Positions 51,729 to 60,888 of a stretch of 64,000 bases of DNA are shown piece by piece. The stretch comes from an uncultured Propionimicrobium sp. (GTDB lineage: Bacteria > Actinomycetota > Actinomycetes > Propionibacteriales > Propionibacteriaceae). The notes under the pieces were generated by a model, which did not search any database, had not been told where the DNA came from, and saw only the letters and a list, made by a program, of their open reading frames with translations. Position numbers and translations under genes: made by a program. Position 1 is the first letter of the stretch, and every line of letters starts with the position of its first letter. The stretch is from the NCBI GenBank assembly GCA_946221385.1, contig CAMIGX010000007.1, forward strand, positions 80,829 to 144,828, in the 5' to 3' direction.

Positions 51729-52468
51729 CAGCTGATCCCCAACAGCTCGTCGATGCCGATCGTCAACCCAGTGCGCTGCCTCACCGCGCGCACTGCGGTC
51801 AGCACGCCGGGCATGTAGCTGGCCCGTCGGAATGAATCGTCGCGGATCGTCAGTGTCTCTCCGTCATTGCCCAAAATCACCTCTTGATGCGCAAACAGCC
51901 CTGGCAGCCGCACCGAATGAACGTGGATGCCGTCGACCTGCGCCCCCCGCGCACCGTCCAACTGCTTCTCGGTCGCGTCCGGCATCGGCGCGCAGCCGGC
52001 AGCTTCCCGGGCGGCGGCGATCCGTCGCGCGGTGGTAGCGGCAGTGCCAGACGGCGCATCGACCTTATTTTCGTGATGCAGCTCGACGATCTCGACCGAC
52101 TCGAAGAAGGGCGCCGCCTTTTCAGCGAAGTGCATCATCAACACTGCCGCGATCGAGAAATTCGACGCAATCAAGACATTGGACTTTGGTTCATCACCTT
52201 GCCAGGCTCGCACTTGAGCCAGCTTCTCGTCATCGAATCCCGTGGTGCCCACGACGATGTGAATGCCCTCGTCAATAGCCCATTTGATGTTGCCCATCAC
52301 GACGCTAGGTACAGTGAAGTCGACGATCACGTCTGCCCCTTTAGCCAGGCTGCGGTCGTCGTCAGCGTCAATCTCGGCGACCAGCTCGAGGTCGTCGGCA
52401 GCATTCACCGCACCAACGACATGCTCACCCATTCGCCCACGGGCTCCGAATACTGCGACTTTGATCAT
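51728..52468 (-). CDS. dapB: 4-hydroxy-tetrahydrodipicolinate reductase
   Basis: NAD(P)H-dependent step of lysine/diaminopimelate synthesis. From ATG 52468 (MIKVAVFGARGRMGEHVV), preceded by GGGAGG, the protein has 246 residues. It shows the Rossmann GARGRMG, VVGTTGFD, the substrate-binding VEIVELHHENKVDAPSGTA and the C-terminal GLTIGIDELLGIS. An upstream in-frame ATG at 52570 lacks similarity and crosses the pnp terminator region. It lies downstream of pnp on the same strand, the usual actinobacterial order. Confidence 0.95.
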   Translation of the reverse strand: MIKVAVFGARGRMGEHVVGAVNAADDLELVAEIDADDDRSLAKGADVIVDFTVPSVVMGNIKWAIDEGIHIVVGTTGFDDEKLAQVRAWQGDEPKSNVLIASNFSIAAVLMMHFAEKAAPFFESVEIVELHHENKVDAPSGTAATTARRIAAAREAAGCAPMPDATEKQLDGARGAQVDGIHVHSVRLPGLFAHQEVILGNDGETLTIRDDSFRRASYMPGVLTAVRAVRQRTGLTIGIDELLGIS

Positions 52469-52540
52469 CTTGGCCTCCCGGGAATCCTCGCCAATCTTAG
52501 CTAGCCGATGGCAGATTTTCCGATCTTGCAAAAGCTGAGG

Positions 52541-52568
52541 GCCCGCCGGCAAATGCCGACGAGCCCCC
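52541..52568 (-). terminator. terminator after pnp
   Basis: On the transcribed strand GGGCTCGTCGGC and GCCGGCGGGCCC form a 12-bp stem (two G-T pairs) with a four-base loop. It is followed by TCAGCTTTTGC, a short T-run at 52535-52532. It lies 20 bases past the pnp stop and before dapB. Confidence 0.7.
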
Positions 52569-52587
52569 AAGCAACTAAGCGCGAAAA

Positions 52588-54819
52588 TCAGGCTTCGTCT
52601 GATGACTCCGCGTCAGCCTCGTCCTTAGCCGAATCGTCGACTGGGATCAGCGACAGCTTGCCGCGATCGTCGATGTCAGAGATCTCGACCTGAATCTTTT
52701 GACCGACGCTGACGACGTCCTCGACGTTTTCGACGCGGTTGCCGTCATTGAGCTGACGCATCTTCGAGATGTGCAGCAGACCGTCCTTGCCAGGCAGCAA
52801 CGAGATGAATGCGCCGAAGGTGGTCAGCTTGACCACGGTGCCGAGGTAGCGCTCACCCTTCTCGGGCATCGTCGGATTAGCGATCGCGTTGATCGCCTGA
52901 CGGGCAGCCTCGGCGGACTCGCCATCGGTCGCGCCAATGAAGATGGTGCCGTCGTCCTCGATCGAGATGTTGGCGCCGGTGTCGTCCTGGATCTGGTTGA
53001 TGACCTTGCCCTTGGGGCCGATGACCTCACCGATCTTGTCCACCGGGATGTGCAGGGTGATAATCCGCGGCGCGTACTCGCTCATCTCGTCAGGCTGGTC
53101 AATGGCCTCGTCCATGACGTCCAAGATCGCCTCGCGGGCCTGCTTGGCCTGCAGCAGCGCGGCAGCCAGCACGTCGGCGGGGATACCGTTCAACTTGGTG
53201 TCGAGCTGCAGCGCAGTGACGTACTCACGAGTGCCGGCGACCTTGAAGTCCATGTCACCCAACGCGTCTTCGGCGCCGAGAATGTCAGTCAGAGCCAGGT
53301 ACTTGGTCTCGCCGTTCTCGTCGGTCTCGCTCATCAAGCCCATCGCGATGCCAGCGACGGCAGCGCGCAGCGGCACGCCAGCGTTCATCAACGCCAAGCT
53401 GGACGCACAGACCGAACCCATCGAGGTTGAACCATTCGAACCGATCGCGGTCGAAACCTCGCGGATCGCGTACGGGAACTCTTCACGGCTGGGGATCATG
53501 GGGACGATCGCCCGCTCAGCCAGCGCACCGTGGCCGACTTCGCGACGCTTCGGGGAACCGATCCGGCCGGTCTCACCAGTCGAGTACGGCGGCATCTCGT
53601 ATTGGTGCATGTAGCGCTTAGAAGTCTGCGCCGACAAGGTGTCGAGCTTTTGCTCCATGTCGAGCATGTTCAACGTGGTGATGCCCATCACCTGGGTCTC
53701 GCCGCGCTGGAACAACGAGCTGCCGTGCACGCGCGGGATGATGCCGACCTGGGCGGACAGCGGACGGATGTCCTTCGGCCCACGGCCATCGATACGGACA
53801 CCTTCGCTGAGCACTCGACCGCGCACGATCTTCTTTTGCAGGCTCTTGAAAGCAGCGCTGATCTCGCCTTCACGGCCGTCGAAACGATCTTCTGCGGTCA
53901 TGTCATTGAAGACCCGCAGCTTGAGTTCCTTCTCAGCATCCTGACGCTCAGCCTTGCCAGCGATCTGCATGATCTCGTCTAGCCGTTCGGCAGCGATCCG
54001 CTCGACTTCTTCGTAGACGTCTTGTTCGTATTCGCGGAAGACCGGGTAGGGATAGGTCTCCTTGTTGACCTGCTCGGCTAGCTCAGCCTGCGCGTCACAC
54101 AGAATCTTGATGAACGGCTTGGCAGCGTCCAAGCCCTGGGCGACGATCTCTTCAGTCGGCGCAGTCTGGCCGCCGCGGACGTTCTCCCAAGTCGCTTCGG
54201 TGCCACCTGCTTCGACCATCATGATCGCGACGTCGCCGTCCTCGAGCACCCGTCCGGCGACGACCATCGAGAAGGTCGCTTGGGCTTCCTGCTCCACAGT
54301 CGGGAACGCAACCCATTGGTCACCCAGCAAGGACACACGCACCCCACCGATCGGACCGGAGAACGGCAAGCCAGCGATCTGCGTCGACATTGAAGCGGCG
54401 TTGATCGCGACGACGTCGTATTCGACCTGCGGGTTCAAGGCCAAGACCGTGACGATGACCTGGACCTCATTGCGCAGGCCCTTGACGAAGGCCGGACGCA
54501 GCGGACGGTCGATCAGGCGGCAAGCCAAGATGGCGTTCTCGGTGGGACGGCCTTCGCGGCGGTGGAAGCTGCCGGGAATGCGTCCTACGGCGTACATCTT
54601 TTCGTCGACGTCAACGGTCAGCGGGAAAAAGTCGATAGCTTCGCGCGGGGTCTTCTGCGCGGTGGTGGCGGACAGCAGCATGGTGTCGCCGTCCAGATAG
54701 ACGGCAGCAGCGCCGTCAGCTTGTTGAGCGAGCACGCCGGTCTCAAAACGCACGACATGCTTGCCGAATTTTCCGTTATCAATGATCGCTTCGCTGTACT
54801 TAACTTCGGGTCCCTCCAC
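52588..54819 (-). CDS. pnp: polynucleotide phosphorylase
   Basis: 3'-5' phosphorolytic exoribonuclease of the degradosome and a (p)ppGpp/tRNA-processing relative in Streptomyces. The 743 residues contain two RNase PH cores (LDGDTMLLSATTAQKTPREA; FQRGETQVMGITTLN ... GSNGSTSMGSVCASSLALMN), a KH domain (KIGEVIGPKGKVINQIQDDT) and an S1 domain (GTVVKLTTFGAFISLLPGKD), then an acidic tail. It follows rpsO on the same strand with a 224-base gap containing a terminator/attenuator hairpin, as in most bacteria. Confidence 0.97.
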   Translation of the reverse strand: MEGPEVKYSEAIIDNGKFGKHVVRFETGVLAQQADGAAAVYLDGDTMLLSATTAQKTPREAIDFFPLTVDVDEKMYAVGRIPGSFHRREGRPTENAILACRLIDRPLRPAFVKGLRNEVQVIVTVLALNPQVEYDVVAINAASMSTQIAGLPFSGPIGGVRVSLLGDQWVAFPTVEQEAQATFSMVVAGRVLEDGDVAIMMVEAGGTEATWENVRGGQTAPTEEIVAQGLDAAKPFIKILCDAQAELAEQVNKETYPYPVFREYEQDVYEEVERIAAERLDEIMQIAGKAERQDAEKELKLRVFNDMTAEDRFDGREGEISAAFKSLQKKIVRGRVLSEGVRIDGRGPKDIRPLSAQVGIIPRVHGSSLFQRGETQVMGITTLNMLDMEQKLDTLSAQTSKRYMHQYEMPPYSTGETGRIGSPKRREVGHGALAERAIVPMIPSREEFPYAIREVSTAIGSNGSTSMGSVCASSLALMNAGVPLRAAVAGIAMGLMSETDENGETKYLALTDILGAEDALGDMDFKVAGTREYVTALQLDTKLNGIPADVLAAALLQAKQAREAILDVMDEAIDQPDEMSEYAPRIITLHIPVDKIGEVIGPKGKVINQIQDDTGANISIEDDGTIFIGATDGESAEAARQAINAIANPTMPEKGERYLGTVVKLTTFGAFISLLPGKDGLLHISKMRQLNDGNRVENVEDVVSVGQKIQVEISDIDDRGKLSLIPVDDSAKDEADAESSDEA

Positions 54820-54998
54820 CGGGATCCTCCTCTCCTGCGGGGCTTCGTCCCCGCTAACAAGTCGCGGGGCTATCCCCCGCTGACGTGGCGTCCAGCGACG
54901 CCGTCCCAGACGATCTGGGTGCGCTCGGCCGAGCGCTCATTCGATTCACTTCTTCGAATACTTCAATTGTGCCGCGTATCTACGCGAAACGCAGGAAA

Positions 54999-55025
54999 GG
55001 GGAGCCGCCTTGCAGGCAACTCCCC
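54999..55025 (-). terminator. hairpin between rpsO and pnp
   Basis: GGGGAGTTGCC and GGCGGCTCCCC pair (11 bp, two G-T) followed by TTTCC on the transcribed strand, 19 bases past the rpsO stop. It can end rpsO transcripts or serve as the RNase III-type processing site known in rpsO-pnp leaders. Confidence 0.65.
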
Positions 55026-55043
55026 GATCCAGTTAGTCGAAAA

Positions 55044-55310
55044 TCAACGACGCAGACCCAGCCGTGCGATGAGTTCGCGGTAGTGCTCGACGTCTTCCTG
55101 AGCGACGTAGTTCAGCAGCCGACGGCGCTTACCGACCATCAGCATCAGACCACGACGCGAGTGGTGGTCGTGCTTGTGCACCTTGAGGTGCTCGGTCAAC
55201 TCCGAGATGCGCTTGGTCAGCAGCGCGATCTGGACGTCCGGAGAGCCAGTGTCTCCAGGGTGCGTCGCGTACTCCTCGATGATGCTTTGCTTAGTGGCAG
55301 CGTCCATCAC
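55044..55310 (-). CDS. rpsO: 30S ribosomal protein S15
   Basis: The 88-residue protein binds 16S rRNA helix 22 and takes part in an intersubunit bridge. The characteristic sequence is complete: TKQSIIEEYATHPGDTGSPD, VQIALLTKRISELTEHLKVH, KHDHHSRRGLMLMVGKRRRL, ending ELIARLGLRR. The ATG at 55310 follows GGAAGGAGAG. It is transcribed before pnp, which it precedes in most bacteria. Confidence 0.98.
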   Translation of the reverse strand: MMDAATKQSIIEEYATHPGDTGSPDVQIALLTKRISELTEHLKVHKHDHHSRRGLMLMVGKRRRLLNYVAQEDVEHYRELIARLGLRR

Positions 55311-55808
55311 TGCTCTCCTTCCGGTTTCCCGTTGCGCGGCGCAGGAGCGTCAGATTCACGAGGCTGGTGAGTGACGCGCGGCTGCTCTTGAAAATCCGCG
55401 GCCGATCAAACGGCGACTAACAAGATTAGCAGGGCGCGCCTGGAATCCTAAATCGCTAAAGAGTCTCACTCAATCGCTTGGACGTCCGAATTATTCGCTG
55501 CTAGCCCGAGATCGAAAGCGACAAATCCCAGGTCTGCATGCTGATCACGGACACTGACCTGAACTCAGCCCTCCCCTAACGAACACCTCTCCCAATTGAC
55601 CCCCGCCCCAGTGACTTGGGCAGGATCACACGTGTTAGCCTCATGCATCATGCGTGCGGCTAAGCGTTTAGATTGATTAATCGGATCAAGGACGGATCAT
55701 GAGATCATCAACCAAAATCTGCCGTCGGGGATTGACAGCCCGAGGGCGCTGTTAAATAGCAAGTCAACAAATCCTTGCCAATTAAAACGTAGAAAATAGG
55801 AGAATCCG
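55311..55808. other. divergent regulatory gap between rpsO and the alpha-glucosidase gene
   Basis: No gene is seen in these 498 bases. On the minus strand TAATCT (55428-55423) is a -10 candidate for rpsO. On the plus strand TTGACA (55732-55737) with TAAATA (55753-55758) is a weak promoter candidate for the alpha-glucosidase gene. The palindrome GATTAATC (55675-55682) sits upstream. The stretch from 55640 to 55800 is AT-richer than the surrounding genes, as expected for regulatory DNA. Confidence 0.4.
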
Positions 55809-57503
55809 GTGCTCGACAATGTCCAGACTCGTAGCCCCAATTGGTGGGAACGGGCGGTCGTCTATCAGATCTATCCCCGCTCCTTCCAAGACAGCAACGG
55901 CGACGGTATCGGTGACTTGGGTGGCGTGCGCCGCCGCCTGCCGTATCTGGCTGACCTTGGCGTGGACGTCATCTGGCTGTCGCCGATCTACACCTCGCCG
56001 CAAGTCGATAACGGTTACGACATCAGCAACTATCGCGACATCGATCCCAGCTTCGGCACGCTCGAAGAATTTGATCAAATGGTCGCTGAGGCCCACGAAT
56101 TGGGCATCAAGATCATGATGGACGTGGTCGTCAACCACACCTCCTCGCAGCATCCCTGGTTCCTGGAGTCTCGCGACCCAGCCTCAGCCAAGCGCGATTG
56201 GTATTTCTGGCGCGACGCTAAGCCTGGCGCGACTCCGGGCACTCCGGGGGCTGAACCAGACAGCAGCGTGGCAGCGTTCGCGCCGTCCGCCTGGTATTTC
56301 GACGAAACCTCCGGCCAGTATTACTTAGGTCTGTTCAGCGCCGGTCAGCCGGACTTGAACTGGGAAAATCCTGACGTCCGCCAGGCTGCCTACGAGATGA
56401 TGCGCTGGTGGTTGGATCGGGGCGTGGACGGTTTCCGTCTGGATGTCATCAACCTGATCTCCAAGCCTGAGCGGATCACTGAGGGTCCGCTGGGTGACGG
56501 TGACCTTTTCGCCGACAGCACCAATGGTCGTCGGCTGGACGAATTCCTCGCAGAAATGAACCGCGAGGTTGCGCTGAGCCAACGCAATGTCTTGACCGTC
56601 GGCGAAATGCCCGGCGCTACCGTAGAGGTTGCTCGCAATGTCACTGGCCCAGATCGCAACGAGCTGACCATGGTGTTCACCTTCGAACACATGGATATCG
56701 ACGGGGACGGCTCTAAGTGGAATCACTTGCCACTCGATTTGCCTGCCTTGAAGCGAAATCTAGCGACCTGGCAAGAGGGTCTGGCTGGGCAAGGTTGGAA
56801 TTCGCTCTACTTTGATAATCACGATCAGCCGCGTGTGGTTTCGCGATTTGGTGACGACTCACCCCAGCATCGCGAGGCTTCAGCCAAGACGATCGCGACG
56901 ACCCTGCATCTGCACCAGGGCACGCCCTACATCTACCAAGGCGAAGAGTTGGGCATGACCAACTATCCGTTCACCAGTATTGACCAAATCGCTGACGTGG
57001 AGAGCCTCAACTTCTTCACCCTCGCGACTGCCGACGAGATGACCGAAGCTGACGCAGTCAAGGCGATCGCCGCTAAGGGCCGCGACAATGCACGAACTCC
57101 CGTGCAATGGGATGCCTCCCACAATGCCGGCTTCACCACCGGCACTCCGTGGCTTGCCGTCAACCCGAATTATCCGCAGATCAATGCCGAAGCCCAAGTG
57201 GCCGATCCCAACTCGGTATGGCAGCACTACCGCAAGTTGATCTCGCTGCGTCACGACGAGGCGCTAGTCACCGACGGAGAATTCAGCTTGCTGTTGCCAG
57301 ATCACCCAGCGCTTTGGGCTTTCACCCGCAGCGGCGCCGAAGGCACCCTACTGGTCTTGGCGAACTGGTCAACCGAGCCGGTGGCACTGCCCGTCGACGA
57401 GCTGCCCGAGTTGACTGGCGCGCAACTGCTGCTCGGCACTCACGACGATCAGACCGATAGCGCATTGCAGCCTTGGGAATCTAGGATCTTGCGCCTGCAA
57501 TGA
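55809..57503 (+). CDS. GH13 alpha-glucosidase (oligo-1,6-glucosidase type)
   Basis: A 564-residue cytoplasmic glycoside hydrolase family 13 enzyme releasing glucose from short alpha-glucosides. Conserved regions are VYQIYPRSFQDSNGDGIGDL, DVVVNHTS (region I), GVDGFRLDVIN (region II, nucleophile Asp), FTFEHMDID (region III, acid Glu) and YFDNHDQPRV (region IV). The QPDLNWENPDVR segment is typical of alpha-glucosidase/isomaltase and trehalose-6-phosphate hydrolase. No PTS or ABC transporter is adjacent, so the natural substrate is open. GTG start after AGGAGA. It interrupts the otherwise conserved ribF-rpsO neighbourhood on the opposite strand. Confidence 0.9.
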   Translation: MLDNVQTRSPNWWERAVVYQIYPRSFQDSNGDGIGDLGGVRRRLPYLADLGVDVIWLSPIYTSPQVDNGYDISNYRDIDPSFGTLEEFDQMVAEAHELGIKIMMDVVVNHTSSQHPWFLESRDPASAKRDWYFWRDAKPGATPGTPGAEPDSSVAAFAPSAWYFDETSGQYYLGLFSAGQPDLNWENPDVRQAAYEMMRWWLDRGVDGFRLDVINLISKPERITEGPLGDGDLFADSTNGRRLDEFLAEMNREVALSQRNVLTVGEMPGATVEVARNVTGPDRNELTMVFTFEHMDIDGDGSKWNHLPLDLPALKRNLATWQEGLAGQGWNSLYFDNHDQPRVVSRFGDDSPQHREASAKTIATTLHLHQGTPYIYQGEELGMTNYPFTSIDQIADVESLNFFTLATADEMTEADAVKAIAAKGRDNARTPVQWDASHNAGFTTGTPWLAVNPNYPQINAEAQVADPNSVWQHYRKLISLRHDEALVTDGEFSLLLPDHPALWAFTRSGAEGTLLVLANWSTEPVALPVDELPELTGAQLLLGTHDDQTDSALQPWESRILRLQ

Positions 57504-57600
57504 CGTGATGTCGAAAGCTCGGGGATGGGCACAGTCGCGTGTGAGCTCTGTGCTCATCTCGAGCATCGGTCGACTCTTTGTGAAGATTCGGTTGTTGACG

Positions 57601-58539
57601 TCAGCGCTTTGCCCTTTGCGGCGCTACTTCGAGCACTGCCCGCGTCGATGCGACGTCGGCGGTCATTTGCTCGATCAGCGCTTCCACGGAGTCGAATTTC
57701 ATCTGTCCGCGTAGCTGTTTGACGAATTCGACGGCGATTTCGACACCATAGAGTCGCAGATCTACCCGGTCTAGCACGTAGGTCTCGACACGACGTTCCA
57801 CGCCAGCGAAGGTCGGATTCGTGCCCACGGAGATCGCTGCGGGCAGCCGCTCGGCGTCAGGCTCATCCAGCCGCGTCAACCAACCGGCATAGACCCCGTC
57901 AGCTGGGACGGCGAAGTCGCTGGACACAGGCAGATTAGCCGTCGGGAAACCCAGATGACGGCCCCGTTGATCGCCGACGACGACGATCCCCCGCACCCGG
58001 AAATTTCGGCCCATATTTTCGGCCGCGGCTTCGACGTCACCAGCTATCAGCGCTTGACGGATCACCGAGGATGACGTGACCTGCTCGTCAACGCTGAGTA
58101 GCTCAGCAGCTTGCACGTCGAAATCTTCACGCCCAGCTTCTCGCAGCGTCAAAATCGATCCCGATGCACCACGGCCGAAACGGAAATTCTCCCCCACCAC
58201 GACCAGCGCTGGATTGAGCGGACGCAAGATCGTGTCAATGAAATACTCCGGCTGCCAACCGGCAACCTCGCGGTTAAATTGCACGACGCGTACCTCGTCA
58301 ACCCCCGCCTGCTGCAAGAGTTCGACGCGATCTGGCAGATCAGATAGCAGCTTGGGAGCGCGATCCGGCGACACCACCGACATCGGGTGCGGCCAAAATG
58401 TCACCGCCAACACTGGCAGCGATCCGCGCTGGTCTGCTAGCTGTTCAGCTCGCTGCCTGGCCAAGGAAATGAGCCGCTGGTGACCGCGGTGTACGCCGTC
58501 AAAATTGCCGATGATGACGACGCTGCGTCTAGTGTGCAT
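57601..58539 (-). CDS. ribF: bifunctional riboflavin kinase/FAD synthetase
   Basis: Makes FMN and FAD. From ATG 58539 (MHTRRSVVIIGNFDGVHRGH) the 312-residue protein has the adenylyltransferase nucleotide site GNFDGVHRGHQ, VVGENFRFGRGASG, the TSSSVIRQAL segment, and the C-terminal kinase with DQRGRHLGFPTANL and GVEIAVEFVKQLRGQMKF. The frame is open 15 codons upstream into the preceding gene, but homology starts at this ATG. It overlaps that gene by 11 bases and is the last gene of the infB-rbfA-truB group. Confidence 0.95.
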   Translation of the reverse strand: MHTRRSVVIIGNFDGVHRGHQRLISLARQRAEQLADQRGSLPVLAVTFWPHPMSVVSPDRAPKLLSDLPDRVELLQQAGVDEVRVVQFNREVAGWQPEYFIDTILRPLNPALVVVGENFRFGRGASGSILTLREAGREDFDVQAAELLSVDEQVTSSSVIRQALIAGDVEAAAENMGRNFRVRGIVVVGDQRGRHLGFPTANLPVSSDFAVPADGVYAGWLTRLDEPDAERLPAAISVGTNPTFAGVERRVETYVLDRVDLRLYGVEIAVEFVKQLRGQMKFDSVEALIEQMTADVASTRAVLEVAPQRAKR

Positions 58540-58993
58540 GCCTACCCTTCGCAAACTTTCTGGGCATCTTGGCTGACGAATCAATCGCCGCGATTATTGC
58601 CGTCGAGTGGCAGCGGATTGATTTCTTGCCTTGACGAGGTTGTATCGAGGTCTGCCCCGGGTCAAATTCATCGCTCGACGCTACCTGCTCAGACACGAAT
58701 TCGTCTCGCGGGATAGGCCCACGAGGACGGTTAGCTTGCAGCGTTGGCCAGGGTGGTTGGTCCAATAGCGGCTCGGCTGCGGGGTAGTCGGCCGCCCAGT
58801 TCAGATAGCGCACCACTCGCATGGGAGCTTTCGGCTCGTCGACGATGAACTTGGCTGGTTCCTCGTCGACTTCGATCTCAGCTGCGTCATCAGGTGCTAT
58901 GTCCGCGACATGGTGATCACGCGGTTCAACGTCGTCTCGGTTGAACAATCGATCGAGCCAATCACCTAGCTCGCCGTGTTGCGATGCGTCCAT
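58529..58993 (-). CDS. unrecognised 154-residue protein of the truB-ribF operon
   Basis: I do not recognise this protein. It is acidic at the start (DWLDRLFNRDDVEPRDHH, DDAAEIEVDEEPAKFIVDEP), has MRVVRYLNWAADYPAAEP in the middle, and turns basic at the end (KMPRKFAKGRHAH). There is no signal peptide, membrane segment or known motif. Its ATG overlaps the stop of the upstream membrane-protein gene (TGATG) and its end overlaps ribF, so translation is coupled across all three. The composition suggests a partly disordered protein. Confidence 0.6.
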   Translation of the reverse strand: MDASQHGELGDWLDRLFNRDDVEPRDHHVADIAPDDAAEIEVDEEPAKFIVDEPKAPMRVVRYLNWAADYPAAEPLLDQPPWPTLQANRPRGPIPRDEFVSEQVASSDEFDPGQTSIQPRQGKKSIRCHSTAIIAAIDSSAKMPRKFAKGRHAH

Positions 58994-59970
58994 CAGCCAC
59001 TAAGCCCGTCTCTTCGTGATCCGCCAGTGGGATCAAAGGTCTGGCCGGTGGACGGCGGCAGCAGCCGGCCCGATTCGTCAAAAGCCGCCGGTGCGCTGAC
59101 GTCCACGTCAGCTGCGATAGCTCCCCCGTAACCTTGCCCGACCGGCGGCTCGGAGGGCGCCGAAACCAATTCCGCTGCGCGGGACGGATCGACGGGGCGA
59201 GCTGGTGCCTCACCAAAACCCGGCAAATCACCGGGGGCTACATCACGTGGCGCATAGCTCGGCAATTCGAAAGGCGCGGCTGACGGCGCTGGCTGCCCAG
59301 CCGGATCATTCTCGATCGCGGTTTGGATGCCACGATGAGTCCTCTGCGCACCAGAAGCTGGCCACCCGCTGTCGCTTTTCTCGGTTGCTTGCGAGCCTGC
59401 CTGGTTCGATTCTTGGGGACGGGCTCGCTCGGCCTCTGCCTCGGCTAGTGCCTGGCTGGCCGCCGCGACCGCGGCCCGGTCGAAGACGCCTCGATGGGCC
59501 CGCTCACGATCCTTCTGGTGCTGACTTTCGACGTCACTTTGGCTCGGCGAATAGAGCCGATAAAGCGCATAGCCCGTGGCAGCGACCACCACCAACAAGA
59601 ACAGCCAGTTCTCGCGCCAATTCGCTGGGCTAATGAGGCGCGCGAGCCACAGATCAAAGGTGTCGCTGAAGGATCGCATGAACACCGCCGTCTGCATCGC
59701 ACGTCCCAAGGACGCGGTCAGCACCAAGGCGATAGCGCTACCCACAGTGATGCCGGCCATGCGCTGACGCGCTGCGAGAGGAACTACAGGCACTTCAGTT
59801 CGTCCGGCGCGGCAAATGTTCGCGAAGGCAACCACAAAACCGACGATGGGCAGGGCCAAGACGAAATTCCAGCCCACATTCAAAATCAGATAGCCGCAGG
59901 CGGTCATCAGCATGCGGCGGACCAGCGCATTGCTGGCTCGACGCTCATAGCTGTCCAATTCGCGGCTCAC
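58993..59970 (-). CDS. unrecognised membrane protein of the truB-ribF operon
   Basis: 325 residues with about four membrane segments in the first 145: LMTACGYLILNVGWNFVLAL and PIVGFVVAFANIC, then AGITVGSAIALVLTASLG and a fourth, ENWLFLLVVVAATGYALY. A 180-residue hydrophilic, Ala/Pro/Gln-rich tail follows, with a charged helical part (QALAEAEAERARPQES) and no motif I know. It starts nine bases after truB and is coupled to the next gene by TGATG. Function is unknown; conservation of the position in relatives would be the first clue. Confidence 0.65.
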   Translation of the reverse strand: MSRELDSYERRASNALVRRMLMTACGYLILNVGWNFVLALPIVGFVVAFANICRAGRTEVPVVPLAARQRMAGITVGSAIALVLTASLGRAMQTAVFMRSFSDTFDLWLARLISPANWRENWLFLLVVVAATGYALYRLYSPSQSDVESQHQKDRERAHRGVFDRAAVAAASQALAEAEAERARPQESNQAGSQATEKSDSGWPASGAQRTHRGIQTAIENDPAGQPAPSAAPFELPSYAPRDVAPGDLPGFGEAPARPVDPSRAAELVSAPSEPPVGQGYGGAIAADVDVSAPAAFDESGRLLPPSTGQTFDPTGGSRRDGLSG

Positions 59971-59979
59971 TAGTCCAGA

Positions 59980-60873
59980 TTAGATGAGCACCGCAATCGG
60001 TCGAGCCCACGCGCCGACAGCTTCGACTGACGAATCAGCTGGACCATATAACCCGATCAGCTCGCCAGTTGGATCCAGCACACCAGTAGGCGAATGTTCA
60101 ACGTTGATCTGTAATTGCCGACCGAAGCTGACGTCACTGGCCTGCGCGGCGCTGACCGTCACGGTCGGGAAGCTGAGCTCAGCGGCTTGGGCCATCGTCA
60201 TCAGTTTGGTTGGCAATTCGTCGAGCGCTACGGCGTCAGCCAAGCTATATCGGCCGATCCGGGTGCGTCGTAGCGCCGTCAAATGGCCCCCGACACCCAA
60301 CGCGGCACCGAGGTCACGAGCAAGAGCGCGCACATAGGTGCCAGAACTGCATTCGACTTCGACAGCCACGTCGACGAAATGTTCGACGTGCCGCACCTCG
60401 GTCACAGCGAATCGGGAAACCGTGACCGGACGGGCCTTTAGCTCGACTTGTTCACCAGCACGGGCGCGGGCGTAGGCACGTTTGCCGTCAACTTTGATCG
60501 CTGAGACGGTGCTGGGTACCTGCATGATTTCGCCCCGCAGTGGAGCCATCGCCTGTTCGATCTGGTCGACGCTCAGCGCTGACGCATCGCAGCGATCTGA
60601 TGGTTCGCCGTCAGCATCATCGGTATTGGTCGTCATACCCAGCCGGATCTTGGCCGAATAAGCCTTATCATGCAGCGCCAAATGTCCGAGCAGTCGCGTC
60701 GCCCGGTTGACTCCGCAGATCAGCACGCCGGTGGCCATCGGGTCTAGGGTCCCGGCATGGCCGACCTTCTTGGTGCCAAAAGCGCGCCGGACGGCACCGA
60801 CCACCTGATGGCTGGTCATGCCGCCCGGCTTGTCGACGATCAAAATCCCCGACTCGGACACGTCAGCGTCCAA
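59980..60873 (-). CDS. truB: tRNA pseudouridine(55) synthase
   Basis: Makes pseudouridine 55 in the T loop of tRNAs. The 297-residue frame has the family start GILIVDKPGGMTSHQVV, the catalytic KVGHAGTLDPMATGVLI (aspartate of the GTLDP motif) and VECSSGTYVRALARDLG. The C-terminal part corresponds to the actinobacterial PUA-like extension. The start ATG at 60873 is 15 bases after the rbfA stop, the usual infB-rbfA-truB order. Confidence 0.96.
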   Translation of the reverse strand: MDADVSESGILIVDKPGGMTSHQVVGAVRRAFGTKKVGHAGTLDPMATGVLICGVNRATRLLGHLALHDKAYSAKIRLGMTTNTDDADGEPSDRCDASALSVDQIEQAMAPLRGEIMQVPSTVSAIKVDGKRAYARARAGEQVELKARPVTVSRFAVTEVRHVEHFVDVAVEVECSSGTYVRALARDLGAALGVGGHLTALRRTRIGRYSLADAVALDELPTKLMTMAQAAELSFPTVTVSAAQASDVSFGRQLQINVEHSPTGVLDPTGELIGLYGPADSSVEAVGAWARPIAVLI

Positions 60874-60888
60874 TCGCTGCGCTTGACG

